Source: Ovis canadensis (Eukaryota; Chordata; Mammalia; Artiodactyla; Bovidae). From it: a stretch of DNA of 64,000 nt. The stretch is from contig NC_091246.1 in the NCBI RefSeq assembly GCF_042477335.2, positions 252,741,001 to 252,805,000 of the forward strand. The letters run 5' to 3'. The translations under genes were made by a program, and so were the position numbers. Position 1 is the first letter of the stretch. Every line of letters starts with the position of its first letter. The notes beneath the pieces were generated by a model. It was not told the origin of the DNA, searched no databases, and saw only the letters and a program-made list of their open reading frames with translations. Positions 23,401 through 38,400 of this stretch are shown here, one piece after another.

Positions 23401-26400
23401 TCCCAGAGGAGAGAGCTGTCCCTGCAGGGCTCTTACTGCATTGCGTGGAGCCCTCCTGTGATCGTGGTCATTTTCGTCCTGCCCGTTATCATTTGCTCCA
23501 GTTTCCCCTTTGGTGTTTATACTTTCTTCTTACTGATTTACGGGAGGTCTTTGTATATCAGATATACTAACCCTCTGTTGTGTGGTCATTTGAACAGAAG
23601 GAGAAAGTTCTACTCAGATTTAATGCAAAGCTTTGTTTTTATTCTCTCTTGTCCAGATATTTTGTAAAAGTTGCTAGTTTTTAGCCTTTTCTTCTCAAAA
23701 GAATGACTTTGTGAAAGACTCATTTCTGTGTTTATTTTTGGCCGTACGGGCCCCCTTGCTGCGTGGGCCCCTCTCGCTGTGGCAGCCAGGGGCTTCTCGC
23801 GGGGCTGCATCTCTTGCTGCAGGGCTTGGCCTCTACAGCACAGGCTCCCTAGTTGTGGCACGCATACTCAGTTGCCCCTTGGCATATGGGATCTTCCTGG
23901 ACCAGGGATCTAACCCATGTCCCCTACATTGGCAGGAGGATTCTTACCCACTGTGCCACCAGAGAAGTTCCCAAAAGAATGGCTTGTAAATGTCAGTGTT
24001 TTCACTTGACCCAGTAGCTTTGAATTGACAGTTTAGATTCCAGAGTTTCTTCTAGTCCAGTTCTTAGCCTGAGGCCTGAGGCTCCCTAGGCAGTCTGTAG
24101 GTGGTGGGCTTCAGGGAGAGTGAACTTCTGAAATTATATGTAGATTTTAAGTTTTTGCAATTTTTTTCACCCCCTGGGGAAAGGTCAGTAGATTTCTTAA
24201 AGGGCCTCACAATGGCAAAATCCATGATTGTAATTTGTTGTCTAAAAGTTTGTGTTTCCCTTTTGCTTTGTGTAGGCATCAGGGCTTTGGGGTACTCTCA
24301 GTAATATTGGCAAACCATGCTGTCAAGCTGTTGACGTCTCTTTTTCAAGACCTGCAAGTGGAGGCTCTGCACAAGGTGAGGGCTTGTCCTCAGAATCAGC
24401 ATGGGGGCTGCTGGCTCCTCTTCTGGCTTATGTTCGCTTGAGCCATCAGATCAGGTGCTTACTTCCTGTTGAAACCTGACATTAACTCTCTCTTTACCTT
24501 CAGGGCTGGGAAGCGGATGGCCCCCCTGCAGTCCTGAGCATCATGGCCCAGAGTAGCTCCATGCAGAGGATTCAGCGGCTGATTGACGCTGTCCCACTGA
24601 CGAGCCTGCTGCTGACACTGCTCTCAACTTCCTACAGGAAGGTGGGTGGGGTCACGCTGCTGAGAGCCTGTGAGGCCTTCTTAGATATCCTCCTTAAAGC
24701 GAATGAGACAGACTTCGTGCCTTAGTCTTTGTAAACGCGTCATTTGTGGTAATGGTTTTGAAGATGAGAAAAGCTCCTAATGATTCCAGAGATTTGAATT
24801 AGCTATTGATTATCAGGACTTCCTGGTGGCTCAGACGGTAAAGCGACTGTCTACAATGCGGGAGACCCCGGTTTGATCCCTGGGTTGGGAAGATCCCCTG
24901 GAGAAGGAAATGGCAGTCCATTCCAGTACTAGTGCCTGGAAAATCCCATGGTGGGCCCTGGGCAATTTGTGACAATTGGCCTGCTGAAACAAAACATAGA
25001 GGACACTGGAAAACTTCTTTTTAGTTCTTGTCCAGAATTAGGGTTTTGGAGTGTTTTTATAGCAGTGGTCCCCAGACTTTTTGTCACCAGGGACCTGTTT
25101 TGTGGAAGACAGTTTTTCCACAGATCAGGGATGGTGTTGAGGGTGGGGTGGGATGGTAGTTTGGGGGTGATTCAAGCGCGTTACACTTACTGTGCATTTT
25201 ATTTCTATTACGTCACCTCCATCTCAGATCATCAGGCTTTTAGATCCTGGGGGTTGGAGACTCCTGTTTTAGGATAAAGCTATGAGAGTCCTGAAGGGAG
25301 CTATTAGGAGAAATAGTTCACTTGGATTTAGAAAGAAGAGACACAGAGAAGACTGTTCACGTGGTGACAGGGCCGAAGGAGGGTGGCTTCATTTTCGGGG
25401 TCACTGATTCCAGAATCCTCGCTGTTTTCCCAGGCATGTGTCCTGCAGCGCCAGAGGAAGGGCTCCATGAGCAGCGATGCCAGTGCCTCCACTGACTCAA
25501 ACACCTACTACGAGGACGACTTCAGCAGCACGGAGGAGGACAGCAGCCAAGGTAGGCACCCCCGCCCTCTCCCGGGGCCCAGAGCGCAGCAGGACGCGCC
25601 CCCAGGGCTTCTGCTCACCGCCTTCTCTCACCGGCCCAGCCTGGATCTTGGCCGCATGCGCCCTTGAAGGTGACCTGGTCCTCAAGAGTGAGTGGAGGTT
25701 GAAGACTGAGTGAGTGGAGCCGCCGCCAGCAGAGCTCCGATTGCTCTGGTCTCTCTTCCTCCACAGTCAGGACACTTCTCACTTGCTTTTGTCTCTTTCT
25801 ACACTGGCTCGTGTGGTGAACTCCCTCCTGCTTGCTGGTTCCTGGTAACAGGCTATTAGTACTAGTAATTAGACCAGGTTGCTAGTAAGATTCCCTCCTG
25901 CCTTGGTGTGGAGAGAGAGTAAATAAGCATGTCAGATTCTCTCTATCCAGGTTTGTGGGAACAACGTCTGTAGTATTGCAGAAAAGTGCGATTCTTATCT
26001 GGGGGCTTACAGTTGATGACAAGTAAAAGTTTGCGCTTGAGAACTTTTGGCTTGTTGCCAGTAAAATAAAGTGAGGTGGTTTCTATTCCTTCCTGGGGTT
26101 CTTCTAAAACAATGTTGGTCTTGTTGAGGTATAACTTATACAGAGTAAAGCACTTCATACACTTGCTGTACACATTTGTATGAGTTTTGACAACTTTATG
26201 CCACTATGTGTCTTCCACCATAATTTAGATACCTTGTATTCTTTTTGACTCAGGCACTTTTACAAGGCAGGTGTACTGAAACAGTTTTAAAAGTGGGTAA
26301 CTTTTGTTACTTTGTTAACTCTTCTCTTTCCCTGTTAGATGACGACAGTGAACCTATCTTGGGGCAGTGGTTTGAAGAGACCATCTCCCCCAGTAAAGAG

Positions 26401-29400
26401 AAGGTGGCTCCTCCGCCTCCTCCCCCGTCCCCTCCCCTGGAGAGCTCGCCTCGTGTCAAGAGCCCCAGTAAGCAGGCTCCTGGGGAGAAGGGCAACATCT
26501 TGGCCAGTCGCAAAGATCCTGAGTTGGTAAGAGTGGATTTCTGAGTGAGGAAGGAGAAATGGGGAGAAGGCGTGTGAAAAGCAGATCATTGGAATAAAAC
26601 CGTCTTGTATGCTGAATCATTAAGCTTCTACAGTCAATTTATTCTAATTGCAGGATAGTTGCTTTACAGTGTTGTGATAGTCTTTGCCATTCATCGGCAT
26701 GGGCCACTAATGTTTGAAGACATTTTTACTCACGGCTTAAGTATATTGATTGTGTTCCATTAAGTAACTCTTGAACTCCTGATGGCGTTTCTCTGATTGA
26801 GGGTTAGTAACATAGGGTTTAGGGTTATATAGGAGGGAATTGAGTCCTACTTCTACTGCGTTTACTGACTTTATGACTTCAGGCAAGAACCTGAATTTCT
26901 CTGAGCCTGTTTTGTCTCCTGTTGTATGGGAGTGATTGTGCCTCCTGAGAGTGTTGTGAAGAATGAACGGGCCCGTCGCCTACGTCCAGTATGTCATAAT
27001 TGATTGCTGACTGTCTGTGCAGCCAGTGTGTGTGGGTGGCACACTGTCCCTCCCTCTTCTGAAGCCCTATCGGTAAACAGGTCACATACGATCTTGGCTT
27101 TGATACAGCTTAGTGTAGTCAAGGTTATTGGTTTAAAACATTTACATAATAATTCAGCTTGATTCAGTTCACTCTAGTTAAATTATTACTATTCTTTTGG
27201 TCACTGCTGTGCAGCTTATGGTATCTTAGTTCCCCGACCAGGGATAGAACCCAGGCCCTTGGCCGTGAAAGTGCACAGTCCTCGCCACTGGACCGTCAGG
27301 GAATCCCCCAATTTAATTTTAATAGAGAAGTGAAGAACTGGGCATTCCAAATGTGTATAGTGACAATACAGGCTTCAGAACTGAATATGTCAGTCATATC
27401 TTAGGGCTGGACAAAGACAGGAGCTTAGAGGAATGGAAGAGGTGAGCCCGGCTACTTGCAGATCCTCTGTCTTCGTGCAGTACTCTGTGAACTCTGTTGT
27501 ATTAAATTGACACACCGTTGTCTGTAATTGGTACAATCACATGAGAAAGGCTGCCGCAGTTAAACTTAGTCACATTGTCAGTGATTGAGAGCCTGAGTCT
27601 GCGAGTCACCGTGTTCACCGCGTGAGGTCTGCGGGCGCGTTTCATTTGTGTTTGGGTTCTGTGGGAGCTCTGGGCTCATGAACCTGGTGTGACCTTTATG
27701 TGTTCTTTCCAGTTCTTAGGCCTGGCTTCGAACATTTTGAACTTCATCACCTCTTCCATGCTGAACTCCCGGAACAGTTTTATCCGAAACTATCTGAGCG
27801 TATCTCTTTCAGAGCACCATATGGCCACCTTGGCCAGTATCATTAAGGAGGTGGACAAGGATGGGCTCAAGGGTCAGTAGACAGGAAATGCGCCAGGCGG
27901 GCATTTTCCAGCAGCGTTTGGCTGCTGGCAGGGTGGTGCACCACATCAAGTAGGTGCTTGAGTAATTGGTTTTCCCGTGTCTTCAAGGTGCATCAGATGA
28001 AGAGTTTGCGGCCGCCCTCTATCACTTCAACCACTCCCTGGTGACTTCGGACCTTCAGTCGCCTCACCTGCAGGTGTGTGTGCGCTGCGACGGTGCGGGC
28101 CAAGAGCTCTCTGCGTCTGCGCTCGTGGGCTGCACTTACGTCTGTGGCTCGGGAACAGTTTGTCTTGGGATCCCCTCCCTGGAAAGAGTGTTGAGAGACT
28201 ACTCTAGGATGTCCCTCTGCCTTAATTAAGATCATTTCAAGAATATGTGTCCTTTATCCCCAACTCACTCAGTAAGTTTAAAGAAAAGGAAGAGCTACAA
28301 AACCCACTCCTGATAACTGTCCTAGTATAAAAGTAAATAGACAAGGGGACGTTTTATTAAAAAATAATAAATGGCCAACAATGTAGGAAATGTTAAGCGC
28401 CATTAGTACTCTGAGAAATATACATTAAAACGCTTGTCTTAAAAGAATCAGTCAGATTACAGGAGGTGGGTGTTCTTTTGGTTCTTAGGCCTGGCGTCCA
28501 ACATGTTGAACTTTTATCACATCTTCCATGCTGAACTGTTGGCACGGTTTTGTCTGAAACTGTCCAAGTGTATCCCTTCAGAGCACGGTATGGCTGTGTT
28601 GGCCAGTATCATCCAGGAGGTGAACAAGGATGGACTAAAGGTCCATGATATGCTCCCATAGACAACCCGCCACCAAAATCAAGTCTAGGATCTTGATTGT
28701 GGACTTCTAAAACCTGTAGCTTTCTTTCCTCGCTGAAGTAGCTGATACCTGGAATCCTGAATCTTAAATTCCTCACTTCATTAGTTTCATAGATGTATTT
28801 GCTTTGGCATTTAAGGAATATTTTAAAATTTAAAGTTATTTGATTGCTTTTAGCAATGACATCACGTTCTGTGCAGTTTTGAGGCATTTTTCACTGAACA
28901 TTATTTAGTACTTTATTATCAGAATTTGTCTATGCGTTTGCCCATTGCTGTAGTTTTTGTTTTGACCGCTGTATGTATTTCATTGTGTTTGTGACTGTAC
29001 CAGTTTGATCGTGTCCCTTCTGCTCCAACTAATGAACATTTGGGTTGTGTCAGATATCATTGTTATTCCAGGTGTTGTATGATTTTATTTTTAAAAAGGT
29101 TAATTACTTTGGCTGCACTGCCTCTTGCTGAGTGGGGGCTGCTCTGGTTGCTGTGCGGACGCTGCTCGTCACAACTGCTTCTCCTGTGGTGGAGCAGGCG
29201 CTCCCAGCATGCGGGCTTAGTTGCTCTGCAGCACGTGGGATCTTCCTGGACCAGGGTTCGAACCCATGTCCCCTGCACTGGCAGGAGGATTCTTAACCAC
29301 TGGGCCCCCAGGGTGTCCTGCTGCGCTCTTTCTTGTGCGTACCCCGTGTATGTCCCCTGTTGCAAGTGAGTCTCTTGGGAATATAAATTGAAGTAGGATT

Positions 29401-32400
29401 GACAGGTTGTAGAGTCCGTGGCCTTAAGCAGATAACGCCAAGGTGCCCTCTGTTGTAGCACCAAGGTTTTCCCTCACTAGCAGTGTGCCAGGGGTATGGG
29501 GACTCACATTCTCTCCCAAGATTTGACAGTGTCATATCCTGATAATAACTTGATTAACATAATTAGAGCTAGTGTTTCTCAGTCTTTAGTGTGCATAAGG
29601 GTTCCTGAGGAATTTGTTAAAAATTCAGATTCTCTGTTAATGTGACCACACCCGCCACCCAATATTCGCCCCCAACTCTCCCCAACCAACCCCAGTAGAA
29701 TTTAATTTGGGAGATCTCCAATAATTAGCTCTAAGGTTGTTAATGAAAATATTTTTGTTACTCTTAAGGTTATTTCAGTGGTTTCTCAGAATCAAAACAC
29801 AATTCAAGGACTTGTACTTGCCCCCAAAGGGGCAAAATCCAGGAACTTATTTGATGAAGTTAAAAAATTGATTCTCACAGGGAATTGGTCCCGTGACTAG
29901 GGTTCCGCGCTTGCCTTGCAGGGGGCATGGGTTCCCTGATCAGGGAACTAAGTTGCAGCATGGTGCAGCCAAAAAAAAAAAAAATTCTCACAGTCCCAAG
30001 CTATCTGACAAGTCCTGAGGCATTTCTTTTGTTGTTTAAAAAGGTAATTATAAAACCTATTTATGCTTACCTACTGGTACATGGGGAAGATTTTTTTTAG
30101 CAGGAAAGAGACTATATCAATAAATAGAGTAGAAAAGCTATTGACCTGTCTAAGGTGAAGAGCAGAAGATGCTTCAGTTATGATATTGCCTGCAGTAACT
30201 TCTCAGAGTGAAGGGTCAGCGTTTCCTGCCAAAATTACCAGTTCCTTGCCCAGGTCTGACTTTATCAAGAGAGGTTCCAAAGGTGATAGATTTGCACTTT
30301 TCTTGGCTGAGCTTTTATGTCCAAATAATGGGGAAGGAATATTTTTCTTTAGAGAATAGGGATTCTTAAGAATCCTGTGATGATCCTGCTCTCTTAGCAT
30401 TTTAAAAATAATTACAGACATTGTGTGGATGTGCAGCTGGGCTGCCCATAGCTGCTGACACTGCAGAGGAAGCCCTCAGATCTCCATTTTTCATTCCATC
30501 TCCAGGCATGGAACTGTAAACTGTTTCCCATATTTCACTGCTTTGAAGGATAGTCATTGTAACCTGTCTGCTGTTGAGTCCCCTTACCTTGGATATTATT
30601 TCTTTGGAATAATGTGCAAAGTTGTCTTAGCCAAGATGCCTGATTTAAGTTGCCAGATACACAGTGTCTTAATAAAATGTTTTGTTACTGTTAATGTTTA
30701 ATACTATATTTAATATTGCATGTAAAATTATCATAACTGAACAATACTGTTACTATGGTGATCTAGGTTCATTTCATGTTTCAGGTACTGTTACAGGAAC
30801 TGAAGAAATAAAGATGACTTGAGTTAGTGTGGCTTCATGAGAAAGGGAGACAGGGAGGATGAAGGACCTAGCGTAGAGATCATGGGAAATTGTTTGAATG
30901 AGGTGAGAGATAAGGAGAGCTTAAGAATCTAAGGTACTGCCAAATTTAAAACCCTTGAAACCCAAATGAGACCAGCAGGATGCTCTTGTCTTAATAGAAA
31001 TTGGGAAATCAGGAAAGAGAGTTGGTTTTGGGGTAAAAGGAGTGATACTGAGAACTCGGGCACGCTCTTCCAGGTTTAAGCCAACTCAGATGGTACTTAC
31101 TCACGTGCCGCTTGCTTTTTCAGGCTCCCTCTGTTACACATTTTGTTATTGAGGTACAGTTGATTTACAGCGTTGTGTTAATTGCTGCTGTATAGCAGAG
31201 TGATTCAGTTATGCGTATGCGTCTTTTGTAGTGTGTCCTTTTCCGTTACAGTTTATCACAGGATATTGAGTGTAGTCTCCTGTTCTGTGCAGCAGGGCCT
31301 TGTCTGCCGTCCTCTGTGAAAGCTTGCGTCCGCCAGCCCCAGCCCCACCCCACCCCCCTCCAGCCCTCTCCACTTTGGCAGCCCCCAGTCTGTCTGCTGC
31401 GTCCGTGATTCTGTGTCTGCTTCACAGACAGGTTCGTTTTTGTCAGATTTAGATTCTCCGTGAAAGCGGTGTCGTCGGGCGTTTGCCGCTCTCTTTCTGG
31501 CCTCACTGGGCGGGGTGCTCTCTGGTTGCGGCCCTGTCGTCGCCGCAGGCGGCGCTGCTCCATTCCTGCTCGCGGCTGAGCGTGTGCACTGCTCACACTG
31601 TCAGCCGACAGGCGTTGACATTGCTCCACGTCTCGGCTGTTGTGAGTGCTGCTGGGACCCTAGGGCTGTGTGCGTCTGTTTGAACCGTGTTTTGTCTGAA
31701 TGTGTGCGCAGGAGTGGGGCTGTTGGGTCATAGTTGTGCTTTTAGTTTCCTGGGAACCTCCATAGTGTTTCCCACAGTGACGACACCGACTCACATGCTC
31801 GTGGTCACTTCGTCACAATTACTCAGAATGATCCTTTGGGTTCTTTAGGTACAGGAGGCATGATTTGCCATTTTCTGTTTTTAAAAATGAGTCAGTGTCA
31901 GCCCTCCAAAATGACTTTTAGGTCCTTGCAGTAGGCGAGCCTTGGAGTTGTTTGCAGTCAAGAAAATGGAATAGCTGAAGGTGAAGCTCTTCTTTATCGA
32001 AGGAGTAAGCTGAAGACAGTTAGAAGAGGCATCGTCTATGTGGTTGTATTTTTCCCTTTGTCGGTATGTTAGATTCTGTAGCCCTTTCAATCAAATGAGA
32101 AAAGCTGTATTATCAGTATTGTAAATATGAATAAAATAGTCACCATTACTGCTTTTGAAAAAAAAACACCACCACTTTAAATAGTGAAATTTTGAGGTGC
32201 CAGAGGGATGAAGATGTCTTTGAAAATAGTTGGAAATGTGAGTCTGAAATTTAGGAGTTAAAAAATGAAGACTGATACTACAGCTTTGGGGATTGCCCAC
32301 TGGGAGGCCGTTGTTGAAGTGATGAGAAACAGGGAGATGGGTCGGGGCCAGCAGGAGAAGGGAGGCCGAGGCTCACCTCAGGGGTGCCGGCGCGGGGAGC

Positions 32401-35400
32401 GGCAGGGAAGGGTGCTCAGAGGGTGTCCGGATGCGTCGGGCCGGGGTCCGCTCCGTCGTGACTCAGACTTGCTCCTTAGGAAGTCGTCAGTGCGAGGGGT
32501 GGGGAAAGCCGGTTCCTGAGGAGTGTTGGCTTGCTTGTTACGGCTCTGAGCCCTAACCCATCTGGCACGAGGCAGACAAGCTCACTTAGAGGTGGTGAAC
32601 GGCAGAGAGCAGACGGCAGCCAAGTCCTCTTGCCGAGTTCCTGGTTTCAGTGCTGCCATGCTTGCTTTTGTTGCCGTCCACAGAGGCATAGCTTTACAGT
32701 TGTTACGAGAACATCGCTGTGTCCCTTGGTTTCTGCGTTTTCAAGCTTGACGATTCTGTGTCTGTGTGTGACGCAGCTTGTGTAGAGTATGTTTTCATGC
32801 TTGCTCGGTCTTTGTGGTTGCCACCGCTGTGGCTGCGTGTGCCTTGGTTTTATTTTTTGTTACCAGTAGTGCTCCAGTTAAGACTTTCGCAGTAGATCAG
32901 ACATGTTTATTTGTGTTTTGAATTGTTTTCTTGAGTCAGGAACAGAAAAGTTAGTCATCATGTCTTTGCTGAGTGTGATGGTTAAGAATGTGGGTTTTAG
33001 AGAGAAGCCTGGCTTGTCACTTGGCGATCTTGTGGCTTTGGTCCTGCTCCTAAGCCCCCCTGAGCCCTGGCCCTCATCAGTGCAGCGGAGCACACCCCGT
33101 CTGCCGTTTCCCCCTGGGCGTTCAGTGTCACAGTCTCCATACAGCACTTGCCCCGCGTGACCCGCCAATACATGGGAGCTATGTGCGATATCCATGCCTT
33201 TTTGAACATTTTCGAGGAATAGGGTCCTCTTGGATGTTTTTTTACAAGAGCATAATTTAGTTTGGCAGACTTCAAAATTTATCCTATGTCCTGAGGTAAC
33301 CATGGTTTGTGTTTTCTAAAGCCAAATGAGAAAGCAGGCATTTGTCTGGTTTTCCGTTGGCATCCTGCTCAGTTTGTGTGTGTGTCTGAGGAGATAAATT
33401 GCAGCTTAGATGACTGAGCTGAAAGTAAAGCTCATCTGAAAGCCACGCTACAACTGGAGGCAGAGACTGCGGCCTGATTAATTCTGGGTGCCGCGACATC
33501 GTTGAGGCGAGATTTCTCTGCTAATGCTATTAATGCAGGTTGCTGGCCCTCTTAAGTTGTTGGAGCTCCCCCTTTGGAGTGTTATTTGTGGTACGTAACT
33601 GACTTGAAAGAAGAACTGTTAGCTATTACAGCTGAAGTTTGAAGTTTTCTTTCAAAGACACAGTGTCCATTGGAACCGACCCTGACTCTGCTGTCTGCAC
33701 GCGTGCCTGCTTTTTTGGGGCAAGGACTCTTTGTCAGTGTTAAAAAGCAGCCTCCTTCCCTGCCTGTTTCCCTGATGGCCTCTTATGTGTCTTTCATGTT
33801 AGAACACACTGTTGCAGCAGCTGGGAGTTGCTCCCTTCTCGGAGGGCCCGTGGCCCCTGTATATTCACCCTCAGAGCCTCTCTGTGCTCTCACGCCTCCT
33901 GCTCATCTGGCAGCATAAAGCCAGCACTCAAGGTGACCCTGACGTCCCTGAATGCCTCAAAGTTTGGGACAGGTAAGATAACTCCAACAGAAGCCCTACG
34001 GAGAAGGCTGCTATTTAAAATTTGTTTGACTGATTTGTAGTTCATCTGTGGCCCTGAGATGGTACTCTGATGATAGGCTTAAAGTGGCAAGGGTGGGAGT
34101 ATGTTTCTGATGGGGGGATTTGGGAGGAGCTGGGGGGCTGTTTAAAAAACAGATATACATAAACTAGGATCTGGAAACAGAATCTTCCCTTTAGCACATG
34201 GAGGATTTGATTCCAGTTATGAGAGAGAACCTGAATCCGGAATATAAACCAATTTTATCCTGACCTGGTTTTTTTTGAAAAGGAACAGGGAAGCCAACTC
34301 TATCTTTGGTTATTTTGCTTTTGACACAAAACCACTTAGAGTGACTTGCAGTCTTTTTTGGACAACTTTTAAAGAATATTTTTACTTGGGGGAAGCTCAG
34401 ATTAATCATCTAAATCCTCTTTAGATGGACCTATATTTGCCATTTTTGTTTACATGGTTGGGAGTCTTCAAAGCAGTTAGTTTTCCTAAAAGGCTTTGTT
34501 TTCCTCTTTCCCAGTCCATGATCAAATAGCTCTACTGCTGGATTTGAGAAATCATAAACCCCCGTGAATGCCAGACGTGCATGATACGAATCGTGCAGAA
34601 AGGCTAGAAGGTGGAGGGTAGGGGAGTGGTGAGGGAAACCCTTATTAGAATACACGCCTCTCTCCTGAGGGCCAAAGGCAGAGGAAAGAGCTGTGGCATT
34701 CTTTCCTCGTTTGCATGAAAGGTTTTCTCACAAGTTCTCTAAATAGTGTAAATTTTGTGCTGCTTTTTAACGCATTGAGCTATTTTCACCTGTTACCATG
34801 TTGTGATTTTTAACCTGTAGTATGCATTCTCAAAATGAGAATTGATCTGTAGACTCAGTTGATAGAGAAAAAGGTAGTTGAATTGTTTCTGTCTACTCAG
34901 ATTTATTAAAGAAAAAAAAACGCCGCCTTTTGGAGAGCTTGTAGTTCTTTTTCATTGTCATAAATGGCAGCGTGGGAGTTAACACTGCTGTGGCCACAAT
35001 TAATGTTGTTGAAGGGTTGTTGAAAATGCTTTAGTGGCTAAATCTAGTTTTTTGGTAGCCAAGATTTAATTTTTATCTTCTCATTACATGTAGCTTCTTG
35101 CCTCCCTTAATTTGTTCTCTTCATGTGCCTTTTCTGGCACTGGACACTGTAACTCTTGGGGGATGTTCTGACTTTTCCCACCAGACATGTTCTCCTCTCC
35201 TCTGTGGTAGGTTTTTGTCGACCATGAAGCAGAATGCTCTGCAGGGGGTGGTGCCCGCTGAGACGGAGGATCTGAACGTGGAGCACTTGCAGCTGCTGCT
35301 CCTCATCTTCCACAGCTTCTCTGAGAAAGGCCGGCGGGACATCCTGATGCTCTTTGTGCAGATCATCCAGGAGCTCAGTGCCAGCATGGATGCCCAGATG

Positions 35401-38400
35401 CGCTCTGTGCCTCTCACCCTGGCTCGCCTGCTTTTGATCTTTGATTATCTGCTTCATCAGTACTCCAAAGCCCCCGTGTATCTATTTGAGCAGGTACTGA
35501 GGGACATGTTCTTTTTGCTTTACAGCTGTTCCTGAGGTCTTTGTTATTCTCAAATTATCATGTCCCAAACCAAAGTGACCTGTTCACTTGAGGTTTCAGG
35601 TGTCCATTGTGGTGTGTTTAAGTACCCCGAGGAAGAGCCCTGGGACTTTGTCTCTGTGCCCACACTTTATGTTTAGCCAGAAGCGATACCTATGAATTTA
35701 TTTCATTTGATGTGTTTGTTGAAATTGGATCATAGGTTCTGTTCACAGGTGTCCTTCTTTGAACTGCCCCGCTTTATGTGTATTGAGCACAGCGCTGTGA
35801 GTGTCAGGCCTCAGTTCACTAGTGGTTGAATGATGGTCGAGCAGTACATTTTATGGATTAGTAAATTGCTTTGTTCCAGGGAACCAAAATGAGAGTGGGA
35901 GGGCTGTTTAAGGATTATTGTGGTCAGTGTTTCTGACAGTGCTGCATTACACACTGTTGCCTTCATACTCTGGCAAAAAGATGCTTCCCAGAAGAAGTCA
36001 CAGAAAAATCTAAAATTTTCTTTTGGTTAAGTTTCCCAGACTTTGCTGTGTCAGTCTGATATCATGCCTGGAGTGAGAAGCAGAATGATGACTGTGTCTC
36101 TTTCTTAATTTGAATCTTTGTGTTTTAAAAGGTGCAGCATAACCTGCTTAGTCCTCCTTTTGGGTGGGCAAGTGGATCCCAGGACAGCAGCAGCCGTCGG
36201 ACGACCACCCCTCTCTATCATGGGTTCAAAGAAGTAGAAGAAAACTGGTCTAAGCATTTTTCATCAGGTCAGAGCGAGGACTGTCGATAAGAAACTTCCT
36301 GATTCTCATGGGAGGGGCTGAATTTGGAGCTTGGGGCATCCTTGAGAACCTTTGGTCATTGGTGTAGTCTCAGACACCTATGGATTCAAAACTCTTGGCG
36401 GAAACAGACCCTCACATATCCCACGTTTATTTGAAAGCAAAAGGAACGTCTGAGATGTGAGAAGCTGGAACCCTCCGGTCCTGGGGTGCAGCACGTGTGC
36501 TCTTGCCACTCCGGGCGGTGGAGTGTAACTCTCCCTCAGGGGCGTCGCCTCACCGAGAGGCTGGCTTCTTTGGGCCTGGTCTGCAGACAGTGGGAGCTGC
36601 GGTCCCTCCCCAGGGTTTCGCACACGGCAGTGGCCCGTGCTTTTGATAAAGCTCCTCTTGTGTGCATTGCACGTGTTTGCTTTCATCTGAGGATTGTTAA
36701 ATATAAAGTGTATTTGGTGGACATGCTTATCAAGCCCTAACGTGAATTCATTATCACTGGGATCTCTTAGTGGTTGGTCCCTTTGGCAGGGGCAGGCAGC
36801 ATTGAAGGCTACCAGTCTCATGATACAGTTTTGCCGATTCACGTGGTGATCATAGAATAGAAGTTAACTCCTGGAACAGAAGTTGTCAGCTGGGGGTGAT
36901 TGTATTCCCCACCCCCACAGGGGCCCCGGGGCTGTGTCCAGAGACATATTTGGTTGTCACAGCTGGGAGGCCGCTGCTGGCCATCGGGCGATGGGAGCAG
37001 GATGGTGCTCAGCGTCTGTTGTGCAGAGGGTAGTTCCCCTCAGCAGAGAGTCATCTGGCCCAGAGTGTCAGTGGGTCATGCCAAGCTTGGGAAACCCTGG
37101 TCCAAAGTGTCTTCTTACGTTTCATACTTGTTTGACTTGAGTGGAACCGTTCTTTCAATAAGCACATTGCTTTTCAGATGCTGTCCCACAACCCAGATTC
37201 TACTGTGTCCTGTCCCCAGAAGCCTCAGAGGATGATTTGAACCGACTTGATTCTGTGGTACCCGGAATTTAAAAATCCCATTTTGCATGTGGGTTAGGTG
37301 GTGTCCACCAAAATCAGGCTATTAGGAGGAAAGGGAATGATGTAACTTTCTGTAAGGAGTGAATTTAGTCTGTACTAGGATTTGAGCTTTTTCTAAAAGG
37401 AAAATGTTGTTTTGAGATTTATTTGCTGGGCTCCAATTTGGCAGTAGGGGATGTCCTTCCTGGCAGTTGACACCTCTGACAGATTATTTCTAAAGACTGT
37501 CTGTGTTAGCCTTTTCACAGGCAGCTATTTTAACGGACAGAACAGTAGTTTCACTCCAGTGCCTGCACTTGTGTGCTCGCAGTATGATCCATAAGCTGGG
37601 CTGGTCCGTGAGGGGGACTCTTGCTGCAGTGAGGCATTAGTGACTATTGGGAGTGAGCTGCTCGCCAGTCCTGAGGCTAAGTGGTAGTGTATGGGTAGTA
37701 GGAAAAAATGTCACAAAGTAAGAGAAAACGATTAACTGTCTTTCTTGATATTAGGCCTGCGATGTCCTCTTCTCCAAGCTCGTCAAGTATGATGAGCTGT
37801 ACGCTGCACTGACGTCCCTGCTGGCAGCTGGGTCCCAGCTTGACACAGTCAGGAGGAAGGAAAGCAAGACTGTGACAGCCCTGGTGAGGCCATGGCAGCC
37901 TGGGCTAAGGGAGAGCTGGGCACGCGTCTGGTTACTGGGGAGCAGTCTGCCAGGAATGTCCTCCTGGGATCTCGCAGCTGCTTTTGCTTTTCTTTTTGGT
38001 TAACATTGAGAGGAATGTGGCTTTGAGAGGAAGGGTCACCTCAGTTCTTATCTCTTTGAGTGCTGGTTGATGTTGGAAGCCACACACACGAGCTTTTTTT
38101 GTGGTCCCATGAGTGTGTCTTGTACCTGTAGAGTTCATAACGGCAGTTAAGGCCACAGAAGGGGCCTGCTGAAGGCAGTGTCTTGCTCTCTTTCAGTCAG
38201 TTGGTAAATTACTGGGGAGCCAGGGACTCAGAATTGCTTTCTTAGCCTGTGAAATGTACAGAATGTGGGACAGATTTTATATGTATGTAAAAGGTGTCTT
38301 TTACCATTTTTGGCTTTAGGTGTATTTTCTAGGAAGACCTAGTGAGCTGACTTAAGAGCCAAATCTCAGTTGAAAATTGGGACTGCACCCTGTTCTGCTT

